From assembly GCA_958450365.1 (NCBI GenBank), contig CAUEEP010000871.1:310001-374000 (forward strand): a DNA stretch of 64,000 bases, written 5' to 3'. This DNA is from Mesorhabditis belari (lineage: Eukaryota; Nematoda; Chromadorea; Rhabditida; Rhabditidae). Shown one piece after another: positions 33,966 to 44,854 of this stretch. A program made the position numbers and the translations under genes. The notes under the pieces are model-generated. The model was not told the origin of the DNA. It searched no databases and saw only the letters and a list, made by a program, of their open reading frames with translations. Positions within the stretch are counted from its first letter, which is position 1, and each line of letters starts with the position of its first letter.

Positions 33966-34272
33966 CGCTGTAGTGCCCGCAATTTTGAACCTAAACACAT
34001 TTGGTACCAATAGATGCAGAATTTAATCCCCTAAAAATGCGATAAGATTGTCTTTATAAATTAAAGGGTTGTTCTACTAGAAAGGTTCGCCGAAAAGTTT
34101 CATTCAAAATCGACTACGACATATATATTGCCAATGGCTTGCACATTGGGATGCACTGGCTCGTGTTAGAGAGTTTATTAGAATAAAAAAGATTACGGTA
34201 GAAAGAGAAAGGGGACACGTTTTAGAAAACGAAATCGCGAAACACGCCATATACTTGGAATTAATGTTTCTA

Positions 34273-34792
34273 TTAGGTTGATGCAAAAGTCTTTTTCATT
34301 TTTTTCGTCTGCCGTTTCAAGCCAACAAATGCACCAATTAAACTACGGTTGATTTCATTAGAAAAACCAATTATTTTTCTGCAAAATAACATTAAAACGG
34401 GTTTAAAAATATTTTATGCCTGGATTTTCTTGAGAGTATGAAGTCGGGTAGTCAAAAAGGGCTAACTCGATGATGCGGTTTAGACACCTTAGCTAAAGAA
34501 AACCTATCTTTGTGTCAATAGATAAAAGATAGAGAAAAAAAAGTTTGATATTTCGCCAAAATTTCAGAGAAATTCATTCAGCCAATTTTTCCGTAGAGTT
34601 TTTTATAGATTTTTACGAAAAAGGCGTTTTTCACTCTCGAATTTGCTTGAAAGTGAACCGAAATTGATTTAAAAAGATGGAAATTGAACAAAAAAGCACT
34701 TTTTTTATAGAGCAAACTATAGATTAATTGGTGAATTTGTTACTTTTTAACAGAAGTACGAAAAAAATTAAAAGACTTATGCATCAACCTAA
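34273..34792. mobile_element. mariner-like MITE (~520 bp) flanked by TCTA
   Basis: It has short inverted ends, TTAGGTTGATGCAAAAGTC and GACTTATGCATCAACCTAA. The immediate flanks are TCTA on both sides instead of the TA usual for mariner. The interior is non-coding. Confidence 0.75.
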
Positions 34793-34799
34793 TCTATGG

Positions 34800-35423
34800 T
34801 ATGATCATCACACTCTCTCTCTCCAAGACTACAAGATCTATAGTTTCACAAGTTTAAAACTGCGGATAAATCTTTGGATCGAAAACGACCGTCCCGAGAG
34901 ATCTATCAGATATCAGATCCGCATTGAGTCATTGCAGGTTGGAGTTAAATCAGATCAGCTCCAAATTGAGTCAGATTCGGTTGACGTTGTTCTTGAGAGT
35001 TAGTTCGTTATTGGATCCTGGGAGTGGTAGAAGTGATCGGATAGCAAGCAAACACTTACTCTCAACTAGACAGTAATCACTTGCAGAATCTGGCTAAAGC
35101 CCTTGAGATAAAAAGACTAAATCTGAAAAAAAGACAGATCGCAGCATGACAATGCTCGCCTACACATTGCTAAACGCTCTACAACCAAGAACCTAAAAAC
35201 TCGGAACTTATCTCCCATCCAGCATATTCCACAGATTCTTCATTCTGCAGTTTGTAGACTACTAGCAGCTAGCCTAGCTCCATGCCAAACAATTTTATTT
35301 CAGCCAATGAAAAATCTCTTAGTCGGATAGCACTTTGAAGATAGAAAGATACCAAAACATGGGTACGGAGCTAGTTTGACTCAAAACCAAGACCGAATCG
35401 AACGCACATGTCGAGTAGATTTC
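34800..35423. other. Gene-free stretch
   Basis: No gene is recognised. 34890-35000 contains ATCAGATCCGCATTGAGTC-type sub-repeats. Confidence 0.5.
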
Positions 35424-36617
35424 TTATTGCAGATTCTTACGATCCATATTTATCGAGCAAATGTAAAATCGAGGCGTCAAGCAATCGACGGCCATCCACT
35501 TAGAAGTTGATGTATCCATGACGGTCCAGTTGTTAGAGAGATTCAGATTCGGCTCTCCTGAAATGGAACGGATATTTTGTATTTTTTTTCATTGTTACTA
35601 GAAATTCCTCAAACCTGGTGCCCAATTCTGGTAAGTCAACGAGGATCCATCAGAATAGGTCCAAACTTGATTTGAGTTTCGCTCAACGCCAAGATACGTC
35701 GCTGAAATGATATTCTCTTAGTTGAAATTATTTCACTAACTTAAATTGAAAAATCCGTGAATCCACATATTCTCGAACATGTTCATGATTTTGATCGGAT
35801 CACCGCGCATCGAATGGCATTTTGTGAGAACATCGGTATAGGGAAGAGCTGAAAAGGAGATAATTTGCCTTTTAACGTAGATAGTGTCAACTTCTAGAAG
35901 TTCTAAGCTTCAAATAGCAATGTAAAGAGCTCAATTGGACAGCACAGTCATAGAATCAGAGCTGAAGTGAACGAGTGACTTGGCTTATGCGTAGATTCCA
36001 TATTTTCTCATGGCCATTTGAAGTCAAATGATTAGGAGGGTGTGCCAGCCAGGGCTGTGAATTTTGAAAGCTCCTAGTAAACATGTCAGATCGGATCGGA
36101 TCAGGTCCGATCCGATAGGTCGGACTGATTGGGCTAACCTGATCCGATCCGGTCCGTTTCGTCCAACCGATCGGGCTAGCCCGATCCGATTCGATCCAAA
36201 GGTCGGACCGATCGGGCTAACCCGATTCGATCCGGTCCGATCCGTCCAACCGATCCAATAGGTCCGACCGATTGGGCTAACCCGATTCGATCCGGTCCGA
36301 TCCGTCCAACCGATCTGGCTAGCCCAATCCGATCCAATCCGATCTGATTTTGCCAAAAAACATGTCTAGCTCCTGGTGACCGCGCCGGCGAGTTGACTAA
36401 CAAGATAGATAATGTTAAAAACGAACCGGATCGAGAAATTTTGAGTGTCGTAGACCCTTGACATGCTGGGCCGTATATTAGAGCTTTTACACTCACCCTG
36501 ATTCCCAGAATAAACACAAAGATGATCATTCCAATCGGTTATCGTTCCATTCAGACAATCAATGGCTTCTCCAAAATAAAAGAGAGAAATAAAGAGGAGA
36601 ATTCTCAAGAAAAACAT
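35424..36617 (-). CDS. Secreted C-type-lectin-like protein, single domain
   Basis: The start at 36617 gives signal peptide MFFLRILLFISLFYFGEA followed by IDCLNGTITDWNDHLCVYSG and a GTGAGT donor. After a ~650-bp intron come LTKCHSMRGDPIKIMNMFEN (~35840), TYLGVERNSNQVWTYSDGSS with LTYQNWAPG (~35700-35615), and PNLNLSNNWTVMDTSTSKWM with AVDCLTPRFYICSINMDRKN, stop at 35424. This is a full CTLD pattern: N-terminal Cys pair, the WTYSDGS..NWAPG core and the W..VDC..RFYIC end. It would be secreted and bind glycan or another ligand; the ligand is unknown. The large intron contains the GATC-rich minisatellite. The middle exons were the source of, or share ancestry with, the broken first domain at 18285-18550. 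Confidence 0.7.
36088..36352. repeat. GATC-rich minisatellite
   Basis: Four or more ~62-66-bp units contain GATCGGGCTAACCCGATTCG, GATCCGGTCCGATCCGTCCA and ACCGATC. Both strands are open because the sequence is quasi-palindromic. GATC occurs many times. A contracted homologue of the left edge is at 18780-18815, so the array expanded after that duplication. It lies in the first intron of the lectin gene. Confidence 0.9.
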
Positions 36618-36846
36618 TTCTTTTCTTATCTCCTTTTCACTTCGTCTTTTAAATGATCAGTTCATGGTGATAAATCGTGATTTTAACTCGGAAATGACTG
36701 TTTGTGAGGTGTCCAGAGCCCTTATCAGAGAACCTAAACAGTACCTGAACTTGATCTTCTTTGAAGACAAAGAAGCGCAAGTGCCCACGCGAATTTGAAA
36801 AGGCCAGTGATCTAATCTTTCTGAACAAAACTATTATACAAAGTTA

Positions 36847-37016
36847 TACATCCACACAGATTCATTTCGGTTAAGCAAGGAGCTGACGGTTGAGCAAGCT
36901 GTGAGCGGTGATGTTCAGTGAAGTAGCGTGCTCGCCTGAAGCGATCAGTCGATCGCTTCAGGCTCGAACGAGAATCGATAACAGAGAAGACTCACCAGAA
37001 TCACGGAAAGCTTAAA
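36847..37016. mobile_element. Degenerate Merlin-related MITE
   Basis: It begins TTATACATCCACACAGATTC and shares GCAAGGAGCTGACGG, GTGATGTTCAGTGAAGTAG and CGAACGAGAATCGATAAC with 5608-5809. An inserted GCGATCGCTTCAGGC-type palindrome and loss of the right terminus mark decay. Confidence 0.65.
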
Positions 37017-37375
37017 CCACAGACTCCTGGTCTATGCTCCTGGGCAACTTAAGAATTTCAAAAATCTTTTAGAAAAATTAATATTTAAGATAGGTTTAAA
37101 TTAAAAATTATTAAGAAATGTAAAAAAAAATAAGTGTCTATATCGAGAGGGGGCGTCACGGAACGAAAATCTCGGTTAAAAAGTCTGGGATCTGGGATTT
37201 TAGACCGGATCACACTGAATTGAACACAAAAGTTTCCTGTGTTCAGTGAAATAGCTCCCTACACTTGTAAACTAACATTCACTAAGCTCAGTGAAATCAG
37301 GAATTTACGTAGATGTACCCAAATAGACTGGTAAGTTTGTCAAGTGGACCGGACCAGAATCACGAAAATCTGGCA
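37017..37375. other. Gene-free stretch
   Basis: No gene or repeat structure that I can support, apart from short AT-rich runs. Confidence 0.5.
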
Positions 37376-37625
37376 GGATCTTTCGGTCATAACTTGTTCT
37401 CCAAAAGCGGAACAGCAATCACGATGTGATTCGGCAGCGCTTTTGCTCATCTTGAAATCGTAGAGAAGACACACGCGCACAACATGCTTTTGATCCACCA
37501 TGATCTAAAGCAATTATTAATTAAAAGGTGAAAGCTCTGAATTAGAAAAAGCGTAAAAATAAAGTAAATATTTAAGAGTACAAATATACAAAAGAAAATT
37601 AAATAAGATTGCTGATTAAAAATTA
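37376..37625 (-). mobile_element. mariner N-terminal fragment
   Basis: The minus-strand reading MVDQKHVVRVCLLYDFKMSK, then ESHRDCCSAFGEQVMTERS, matches 61580-61703 and 6570-6720. It ends where a segment shared with the second inverted repeat begins (37625). Confidence 0.8.
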
Positions 37626-37850
37626 AAAAAGAGTAGACCGATTTCAATGACAAATTTGGATTGGTCAAATAGTGTTTCGAAACAATGGGAATAAGCATAA
37701 ATATTTATATTGTCACCTTAACAATGCGAGTTCAGGGAGTTCAGGGAATTTCAGGGAATAGATGGAAAAGACAATCTTGGGCATATCTGTAAAAAGAAAG
37801 AATTCAATGGGAAACCCGTTTTATTTTTACCGTTTCTGTAGAGCATAACT
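37625..37850. repeat. Third copy of an inverted-repeat-2 segment
   Basis: AGAGTAGACCGATTTCAATG to ACCGTTTCTGTAGAGCATAA matches 45305-45550 and, inverted, 56700-56940. This is the region between the truncated spinster paralogue and the dehydratase 3' end. A related MITE end (GGACATTTGATACGCGCC) follows at 37945. Confidence 0.85.
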
Positions 37851-38654
37851 CTTCGAAGTTTATTAACGATTCAGAAATCTACTGTAGTTGTTTTCCATTT
37901 TGTGTCCCATTTTCCAACCGAATAGCTTTTCATTTTGGTTATCGGACATTTGATACGCGCCCCGCCCCTTTGGCCATTGGCAATCTAACTTTGAGCTCAA
38001 ATATAGCTTTTAATTTCATCAATGCCCCATTTCCTTACTCATGCCGAACTCTAAAACGAATATGCCACCGTCAATCTGTCCATATAGAGCGCCATCTCGA
38101 CCAAACACAGAATGAATACATAGAATAATTTCCAACTCATGATAAACACAAAGAAAAATCAAATAGCGGGATACAGAAGCACTTCCGGAATGGATGCAAT
38201 CAATTTCACAAAATATCTAACCCATCGGCTTATCCGGGACAAAAAAACCCGGGATTAGTGTTTTGTGCCGTCACTGATAGGTATTCAATTCCTTTCTTTC
38301 AGTCGAAAACGGTGTGAAGTGAGTGGAAATTTACTGTTAGGCTTATCTACGGCGATTCGGTCTCTCGTCTTTTTATTTCTTTGTGATGGACTGACCTTTA
38401 CGATTTGTTCCATCCTCGAACTTTCGCCGATCGAGTTTGCGTTATTTGATCGCTTTGATCTTTTGCTCTGTGAAATAATATGAAAAATCAGACAAAAGAT
38501 TTATTTGAGCTCCGCACGAAATACATAAAGTTTAGTTCTTGTCCAATGCTCGATTCCCAGCCTGCCCCTATAGTCTCCTAGATAAAAATCATTCAACTAA
38601 CAAAATTAATTAACTTTACGCTGCTATTTGCCGACAAGCGTTCGACGAGCGAAG
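37851..38654. other. Gene-free stretch
   Basis: Apart from the MITE end at 37940-38010 there is only a short open frame with a hydrophobic stretch (38265-38483, LVFLFLCDGLTFTICSILEL), which I cannot support as a gene. Confidence 0.45.
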
Positions 38655-39060
38655 CACTAAACCAAAATAACTGTTTTTTGAAAAGAAAAAAACTCACGGC
38701 CATTTGTAGGATGACGGTCTATCGACTTTGAGATTATGATCACTTTCCAAATAAAAACTAAAACCATTTTTAGAAAAGTTGAACGAAGAAAAGCCCACTT
38801 TGTGACTCTTTTGCAGTCAATGGCTTCAGGTGGAGGCGGGTTAAAGAATTCACGGACTAAATTTGTTAGGACTATCAAAAAAGTGGCTTCTAGTAGTTAC
38901 TAAATCTTTGGGTTGTTGCTGAGTGGGGCGTGTGTGTTTCCCTCTGTTTTGGCTTGGCTGAAGCGACTGCTGTTGCGTTGTGGTGGTTGTGGTAGCTGCA
39001 GTGTCCCAATGTAATTGTCGTGCAGGCCCGTGGCCAGGGGGTGCTCCCTCCCCTGAAATT
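38655..39060 (-). pseudogene. Exon-like duplicate of 47024-47340
   Basis: The minus strand reads FFNPPPPEAIDCKRVTKWA and a Gln/Thr-rich piece that parallels the 47 kb copy. A 5-bp insertion after KWA (GGGCTTTTCTTCG versus GGGCTTCG) shifts the frame. Protein family unknown. Confidence 0.5.
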
Positions 39061-39356
39061 ACATGCTGAGCGTTTAGGACTGTAGGGTATGGGGAAAAAT
39101 GGAAGGAGGAGTGAGTGCAAAAAGAGATCTATTTAGTCTAAATGTTAAAAATGATGATTCGGATGTAAAGTTCGGCAAAAAATTTCGTGAAGGTTCTATG
39201 TTATACCCATTTTGATTCCGCTCAATTTTCGAATCTCTTCTTCGAATTCCATTTTTAACGGTATTTGAAGCTACCTCGTATTTTTCATTTTCGGTTCGTT
39301 TTGGTGATAAGGTAAATACTAAACACAATTACAATCACAAAATGAACTAATCAATA

Positions 39357-39940
39357 TCATGGCGAAGATGGTGATCACGAACCTCAAAGGGCAAATTGAT
39401 ACAGCAATTGGATTTTCTATTTTGGTGGATGAATCAAGCTCCCATAGCCGAGAAATATTGATTATTTTTTTGAGACTTGTATCAAGTTTTTTTTGGCTTT
39501 TATCGTGTTAAAGATTTGACTGGTGAAGGACTAAAAAACAAAATATTTGAAATTCTCAATCACTTAACATGGCCGGTCACATCAAAGGTGTTCAAGCTAG
39601 AATTCGAGAGATTTATCAAAAAGCTGCTTACTGCCACTGTTCATCTCATCGACTAAATTTGGTTGTGAATGATGCTTCGAAAAGTCCAACTATTGGAAAT
39701 GCTGTCGAAACGATTGGCCAATTATCTACTTATCTGCGAGTCCCATCGCGAGCATTGATTTTTGAACAGATAGCAAATAAACAAGGAGCGAATCACAGAA
39801 GAATTCAGAAATTTTGCAACACTAGATGGGTCGAACGCCACGGAGCTTTTTCGCAAATCATCGAACTATTTCCTGTAATAAAAGAGATATTGGAGCAACT
39901 GACTCAACGAGTTTCTGAAAATGAAGCTTTGAGACCATCT
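39357..39940 (+). mobile_element. hAT transposase fragment
   Basis: Plus-strand frames read TAIGFSILVDESSSHSREIL, FYRVKDLTGEGLKNKIFEIL, then NMAGHIKGVQARIREIYQKA, AYCHCSSHRLNLVVNDASKS and IQKFCNTRWVERHGAFSQII. These are conserved blocks of the ZMYM/THAP12-like hAT transposase (RNase H-like fold with the CxxHxxN-type block and the RW motif). A ~30-codon segment before NMAG is deleted, and the C-terminal hAT dimerisation region is missing where an R1 repeat begins. Dead fragment. Confidence 0.85.
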
Positions 39941-40128
39941 GCCAGTCAATCCGTCATTACGTGTTAGCCAGCCTAGTATTATGGACTAGCTTGTTATAAT
40001 CAAGGTCGGGCCGCAAACCCAAATACTTTTTTGAAAATTGAATTCAAGGTGTTCTTGAACAGTTCCTAGTAAACGGTTATGAAGACTTATCAATAGAAAA
40101 TGTAATTTTGACTGAAATAAAATCAAAC
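39938..40128 (+). repeat. R1 repeat fragment
   Basis: GAGACCATCTGCCAGTCAAT to GACTGAAATAAAATCAAAC matches 2630-3065. It is joined to hAT on the left and Merlin on the right. Confidence 0.8.
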
Positions 40129-40330
40129 GTGATGGTTGGCGCATGTGCTAGTAATAAGCCAGATGCGGCGTTGTGGAAAGAACGAGATTGCATCAGCTTC
40201 CATAGTCGGTAAGCGAAACATGATTCCATCGCGTCCTTAGAAAAAAGCAAAAAAATTATTTTCTGTGGTTATTCTTGTTCATTTTCATGGAAGGATGCAA
40301 ATTTGGCGGATGTATAACGGAAAAGAACCT
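40129..40330 (-). mobile_element. Merlin fragment
   Basis: The terminus GGATGTATAACGGAAAAGAA lies at 40309-40330. The minus strand reads MFRLPTMEADAISFFPQRR and TCANHHV, then stops at the R1 junction. It is the N-terminal part only. It occupies the same intron position in copy C as in copies A and B. Confidence 0.85.
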
Positions 40331-40364
40331 TTTTCGCGTTGATAGTGAGCTAAAACTTACATAT

Positions 40365-41250
40365 TATCGGTTGAACCAAAAGATTTTGGATCTCGGAAGC
40401 CATTCGCTGCATTTTCTTTTGTGGTTCATACTGGGTGCTACCCCATGTCCAATCCTTTTGATCCTCTTTAGCTCCGTGATGCTGGCTCATCACGAACTTT
40501 CGAATTTTTTCCTCTTCTTCAGACTTTTGGATCCAATTTGCCTAAAAGCTTCTTGTCCCTGCTGCCTCTCCTGGATTTACTAACAACTTTTTTTTCGCAA
40601 TACCTTCAAATAAACGTAAAAACTCACCCGTGTGCCTGTGTAGCATCCAACATTGAGAACGACTTCACCTTTGTACGCCCATTTACGCCGCGATCCACAA
40701 GTGATAGTTTTTGTGTCTGACGGTGAATCCATCTGGTCGTTTATCTGAAACACACTTTTGAGGCAAAACTGAAAAAGAACCTCCCACTCGAACTAGCGCG
40801 AAATGGTCTGGATCAGCAGTGCATGTGAACGTTCGATCGATCCAAAAAAATTGACTGTAATTGAGTGATGAAGATAAAATGAGCAGGTAAAATGAGCTCT
40901 AGCGACCAAAAAGCCTTGAGCCAAGGGCCGGACCATAGCTGTGGGCAAGCCTTGATCGAGGCCGAGCTTATTAAGGCTTTCACCGGGCCGAGCCCGGGAA
41001 AGTTTTCACAAAACACGCTCACTTAGACGTCACATCGCTCGTAAGGTTTCTCCAGCTGCCACCAGCCAAATGAATTTGAATGTTTGCACTCTGTTTCTTG
41101 CACTCTTCAATCCATTCTAAAAAAACAGTCAGTAGACGAGTTGGGTAACAAAAAAAGAACAAAGTAATCGATCGAAACCAACGAACCTTCATTTGCCGTC
41201 CCAATTTGTGCCAGTGAAGCCACAAGCAAGAAAACGAATTCTTTCTTCAT
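40365..41250 (-). CDS. Secreted-protein family, copy C
   Basis: It starts MKKEFVFLLVASLAQIGTAN at 41250 with a normal GTTCGTTGG donor and a TTTTTTTAG acceptor. Then come EWIEECKKQSANIQIHLAGG with SWRNLTSDVTSK, TITCGSRRKWAYKGEVVLN with GCYTGTR, and AKEDQKDWTWGSTQYEPQKK with MQRMASEIQNLLVQ. The exon after the Merlin insertion is absent; R1 and hAT sequence lie there instead. Its first ~140 bp lie within arm A of the second inverted repeat. Confidence 0.5.
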
Positions 41251-41814
41251 TTACACTTAAAAAGCAAATTTTTAAAAATGTGAATTGTAAAAAGAGAAAG
41301 TTTAGTATAAAAACGAGAAGTTGTTGAAATAAATTGACTTTGGAATTTGATTTGACGACTTCATTTTCTCATCAAATTTCTATTTTCTGATTGAAAGGTC
41401 TATGTTGTGACAATGATTCGATTCAAAAAGAATTTTTTTGATAGAATCATACATTTTTCTTCTTTTTTTCCTGATAATATTTGGCTCAAAATAATTTAAT
41501 GGAAAAACGAGAAGAAAAATTTTCGCTTTTAGGACAAACTGTATCTGAGTTGCCATATTTTTGCCGAAAAATAAATACTTTATTCAAAAATAAGATCAAA
41601 CACTTAAATTTTGAGCTAGACTTTTGAATTAACAGTTACCTAAGTGGGCTAACACAAAGCTTTGCGGTTCTAACGTGATGAAGGTCCCTTCCAAATTATT
41701 AGGTTGGAAGGAAAGTTCTCGGAAAAAGTTTGACTGAATTTCTTAAAAGTGAATCCACCAATGCTTGGCGCATACTTGATAGTTACTTTATAGTTACTTC
41801 AGTACATTAAACAA

Positions 41815-42055
41815 AGTGGTATTGGGTTGGAAAGAAAGTTCTGGGAAAAAGTTTGCACAGTGATTTCTCAAAGACCAAGCCATAAATTCTTCCCAGATTG
41901 TTTGATGAACTTGACTATATTTCAATAAGTTTTTGACTAAAAAAAACCAGAGTTGGCTTTAGGTAAAAAAAGAAGAGATTTCTTCAGCTGAAGTGATTTG
42001 GTCACTTTTTGAGTGACCAGCCTTTAGACAAGTTTTTAATGGGTTAATGAATAGG
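41815..42055 (+). mobile_element. R3 mariner-like MITE copy
   Basis: Its left end GGGTTGGAAAGAAAGTTCTG is degenerate relative to the family start TTAGGTTGGAAAG. It contains AGCTGAAGTGATTTGGTCAC and ends GACAAGTTTTTAATGGG. Further R3-type ends flank 42450-42612 (CTTTCTTTCCAACCTAATA twice). The mirror copy is at 60190-60420. Confidence 0.7.
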
Positions 42056-42959
42056 CAATGGGTTCCATTTCAAAACCTAAAATGAAGTACTTAAAATAGG
42101 GAAAATTTGTGATTAAGGCCAATTTGATCAAATGCTTTCACTTTTCAAAATCACCTATAACACTCAGTGCCAAGAAGGTGACACCCAAATTATTTTTTGA
42201 AAAAGCTTCTCTGTTAAAATTTTTTGGCTAAAGATAGAGATTATAGAGCGTATTGATCATTGTTCATTTATGCTAGCTTTACCTCATAAGGAAGCCGCAA
42301 AAAGTGGTCAGAATTTAAGCTGGAAAATAATAATTTTTCAAAAATCTCTAAAATTTTACGGAGCTACACTCTTTTTTTACAAGTAATTTCTTGGAGTCGA
42401 CTTGTAAATAATAGGACAAAATATATATGCTTTATTCAGTTGAACTTCTCGAGAACTTTCTTTCCAACCTAATATTGTGTTTCGCCGTCCGAATTATTCG
42501 GTTTACTTTTGTCGTATCCCGTATAGAGCGTATTGCTCATTTATGGTGGATTGGTTTACAAGAAATTCCAGTCAAACTTTTTCCGAGAACTTTCTTTCAA
42601 ACCTAATAGATACTTAAAACCACCAAAAATTACTGCTTTGACTTATTTGAACTATTGAAATAACCAGGCATGAAGTCAAAAGAAGAAGCACAAAGATTTT
42701 CATTTCTCGTTTTGTGATTTTGAAGAAGCTGTTTATTTGGAGACATTTTTAAAGTTTTAAAGGAAGGAAGGAATTAATGAAATCAAATTGAGAAAACTAT
42801 TTTAAAGATGTGAATGTAATCAACTATTGTTCAATTTTAAAATGTCAACTACATGAAAAGTCATTTAAAAATTCAGGAACCCTTTTTAAGGCCGCATTCC
42901 TTTTTTCCTGTTTTCTTGCGTTACTTGGAATCTTTTTCATGTATTCCTTTATTCAAACG

Positions 42960-43050
42960 ATATCAAGCCGTTAAATGCACAACACAAACATCTCCACATC
43001 CAAATGCACATGGCCGACTCCACGTCTTCACCTCAGAAATCATCCAATCA
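42960..43050 (-). pseudogene. Secreted-family terminal exon, truncated by spinster fragment
   Basis: The minus strand reads DWMISEVKTWSRPC, FGCGDVCVVHLTA-stop with AATAAA beyond. Upstream of DWMIS it switches abruptly to the spinster paralogue at 43051. Only the last ~30 codons remain. The mirror copy is at 59190-59276. Confidence 0.8.
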
Positions 43051-43584
43051 GTAGTCCCGAAACTTGACTTAAAACTCGGGCTAACCTGTGTGATGTTCTT
43101 GACGGGTTCTCTCGAATGGTAAAGAAAATTGAGACTCTTACTAGTTTAATATGATTTCAGGTCGGCTCCCACATTAATCGAACATGGAAAAGCCTCAAAA
43201 TTGAATCTAAGCAAGACTGAAGATTTGACGCACAATCAAAAAGACAAGTAAAAGAAAAAGAATAACCCTTTTTTCATGGACAATTTGGTGTTTAGTATCA
43301 CATTGGTTACCGGAGCGATAACATTAGTTTCGGGACTTTTCGGTGTCGGGATGGGGTCATTGATAGCTCACGTGAGTAATAGCAATTCGAATTCGAATTC
43401 TAAATCAAAATCATTTACATTGCAATAGAATAATTGAATAGTAGGATAATTGCTATTTTAGTGGCTCCAAATAGGCAAGCGACCATTTCGACGGTTCAAA
43501 ACGCAAAGCGCTGATGCATGGGTTTGCACGATGTGAGTGATTGGATACGAAAAGTCTAAAAATTCAAAGTTTCCCTACTAGGCA

Positions 43585-43818
43585 GGTTATCGGACATTTG
43601 ATATGCGCCCTGCCCTTTTGCCATTGGCAATCTAACTTTGAGCTCAAATATCTTTGTGTTGGGCTGTCGAATTTAAATATTCTTGAGATTATTAGATGCG
43701 CCAAGTCTTTCTCTGTTGACTAGTACAAAAACTATTTAAATTGGACAGCCTAACACCAAAATATTGGAGCTCAAAGTTAGATTGCCAATGGCCAAAGGGG
43801 CGGGGCGCGTATCAAATG
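43585..43818. mobile_element. MITE with ~85-bp inverted repeats
   Basis: GGACATTTGATATGCGCCCT through AACTTTGAGCTCAAATAT is repeated inverted at 43735-43818 (GAGCTCAAAGTTAGATTGCC to GCGCGTATCAAATGAC). The centre holds TAGTACAAAAACTATTTAAAT. One end also occurs at 37940. Confidence 0.8.
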
Positions 43819-44177
43819 ACCCACAATCACTAGGCACAATCAAAAAAGTTTAGCGGTGCGCTCATTTGCATTCCGACAATGGCCGTCGGTTTTCCACTGG
43901 CAAAGGAACATTTGACAATTGCTTATGTACGTAAAAGAGACGACCAATCTCAATGAACACTTATAGGTTCTCTTTTTCATCGGCATTACCGCCGCTTGTT
44001 GCAATTTAGCCGTAGTGATCGATTTACAGTTGGTGAGTTGTACAAAAAAAGGATGAGATTTGCTTATCGGACAAAGCAGGTGCAGAATAGAAAATGGATT
44101 ACGATAGAAAATACGAAAAAGAACTAGTAGAATATTCTATTTATCCGAGATTTCTATTGGAAACTAAACTGACGGAC

Positions 44178-44854
44178 TTTGTGGGTGGGGGTACCTATAT
44201 TTTTTATTTTTTCACTTTTCTAGGGGTAATCGAGGGCGTTGAATACGAGTTTGACAGTTTTAGCCTAGGTTTTCAACTGAAAAACCGCCATTTCGACATG
44301 TTGAAAATTACACTTTTTCTGCACTTTAAATGCAACGATTTGTGTACTCAAGCCATCGACTATTGGGACACTTTTCAACGTAAAAACTAGAGCCAAAACC
44401 ATTTTTAGCCACTAAATAGTTATTTTCTAACTTAAATTGATTGGTAGAAGCAATTGAAAAATATTCTTTAAGATTTTGACCGATTTTGACCCATGTGAGG
44501 GACCACATGGTCGAAACCTGAAAAAAAATATTTTTTATTTTGCTCCAATTTGATCAGAAACGTAATCAGTCGCCCCGAAACTTGACTTAAAACACATTTT
44601 CCCAAGTTCACGTTGTGTTTTTCGGAATCTATGCACAAAATTACCCCAGAAAAAGTGGTTTTGAAGAAAAAAAAATGTCCCCCTAACCTTAATAGCGCCT
44701 AGAAGGGTAATTTTCAGCGTGTCGAAATGTCGGTTTTTCAGTTGAAAACCTATGTTAAAACTGTCAAATTCGTGCTCAGCACCCTCGATTACCCCTAGAA
44801 AAGTGAAAGAAACGTGAAAAAATCAAAAATCAAAGGCGCCCCCAACCCACAAAG
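44178..44854. mobile_element. FB foldback element (arm A)
   Basis: CTTTGTGGGTGGGGGTACCT and its inverted counterpart GCGCCCCCAACCCACAAAG bound the usual FB interior. Terminal repeats exceed 100 bp, including CATTTCGACATGTTGAAAAT with its inverted partner. It sits in the intron before RRNAANSWQTL of the spinster paralogue. Confidence 0.85.

Noticed and set aside
36024..36529. Overlapping open frames on both strands rich in Arg, Gly, Asp and Ser
   Set aside because: They are translations of the GATC minisatellite; both strands are open because the units are quasi-palindromic.
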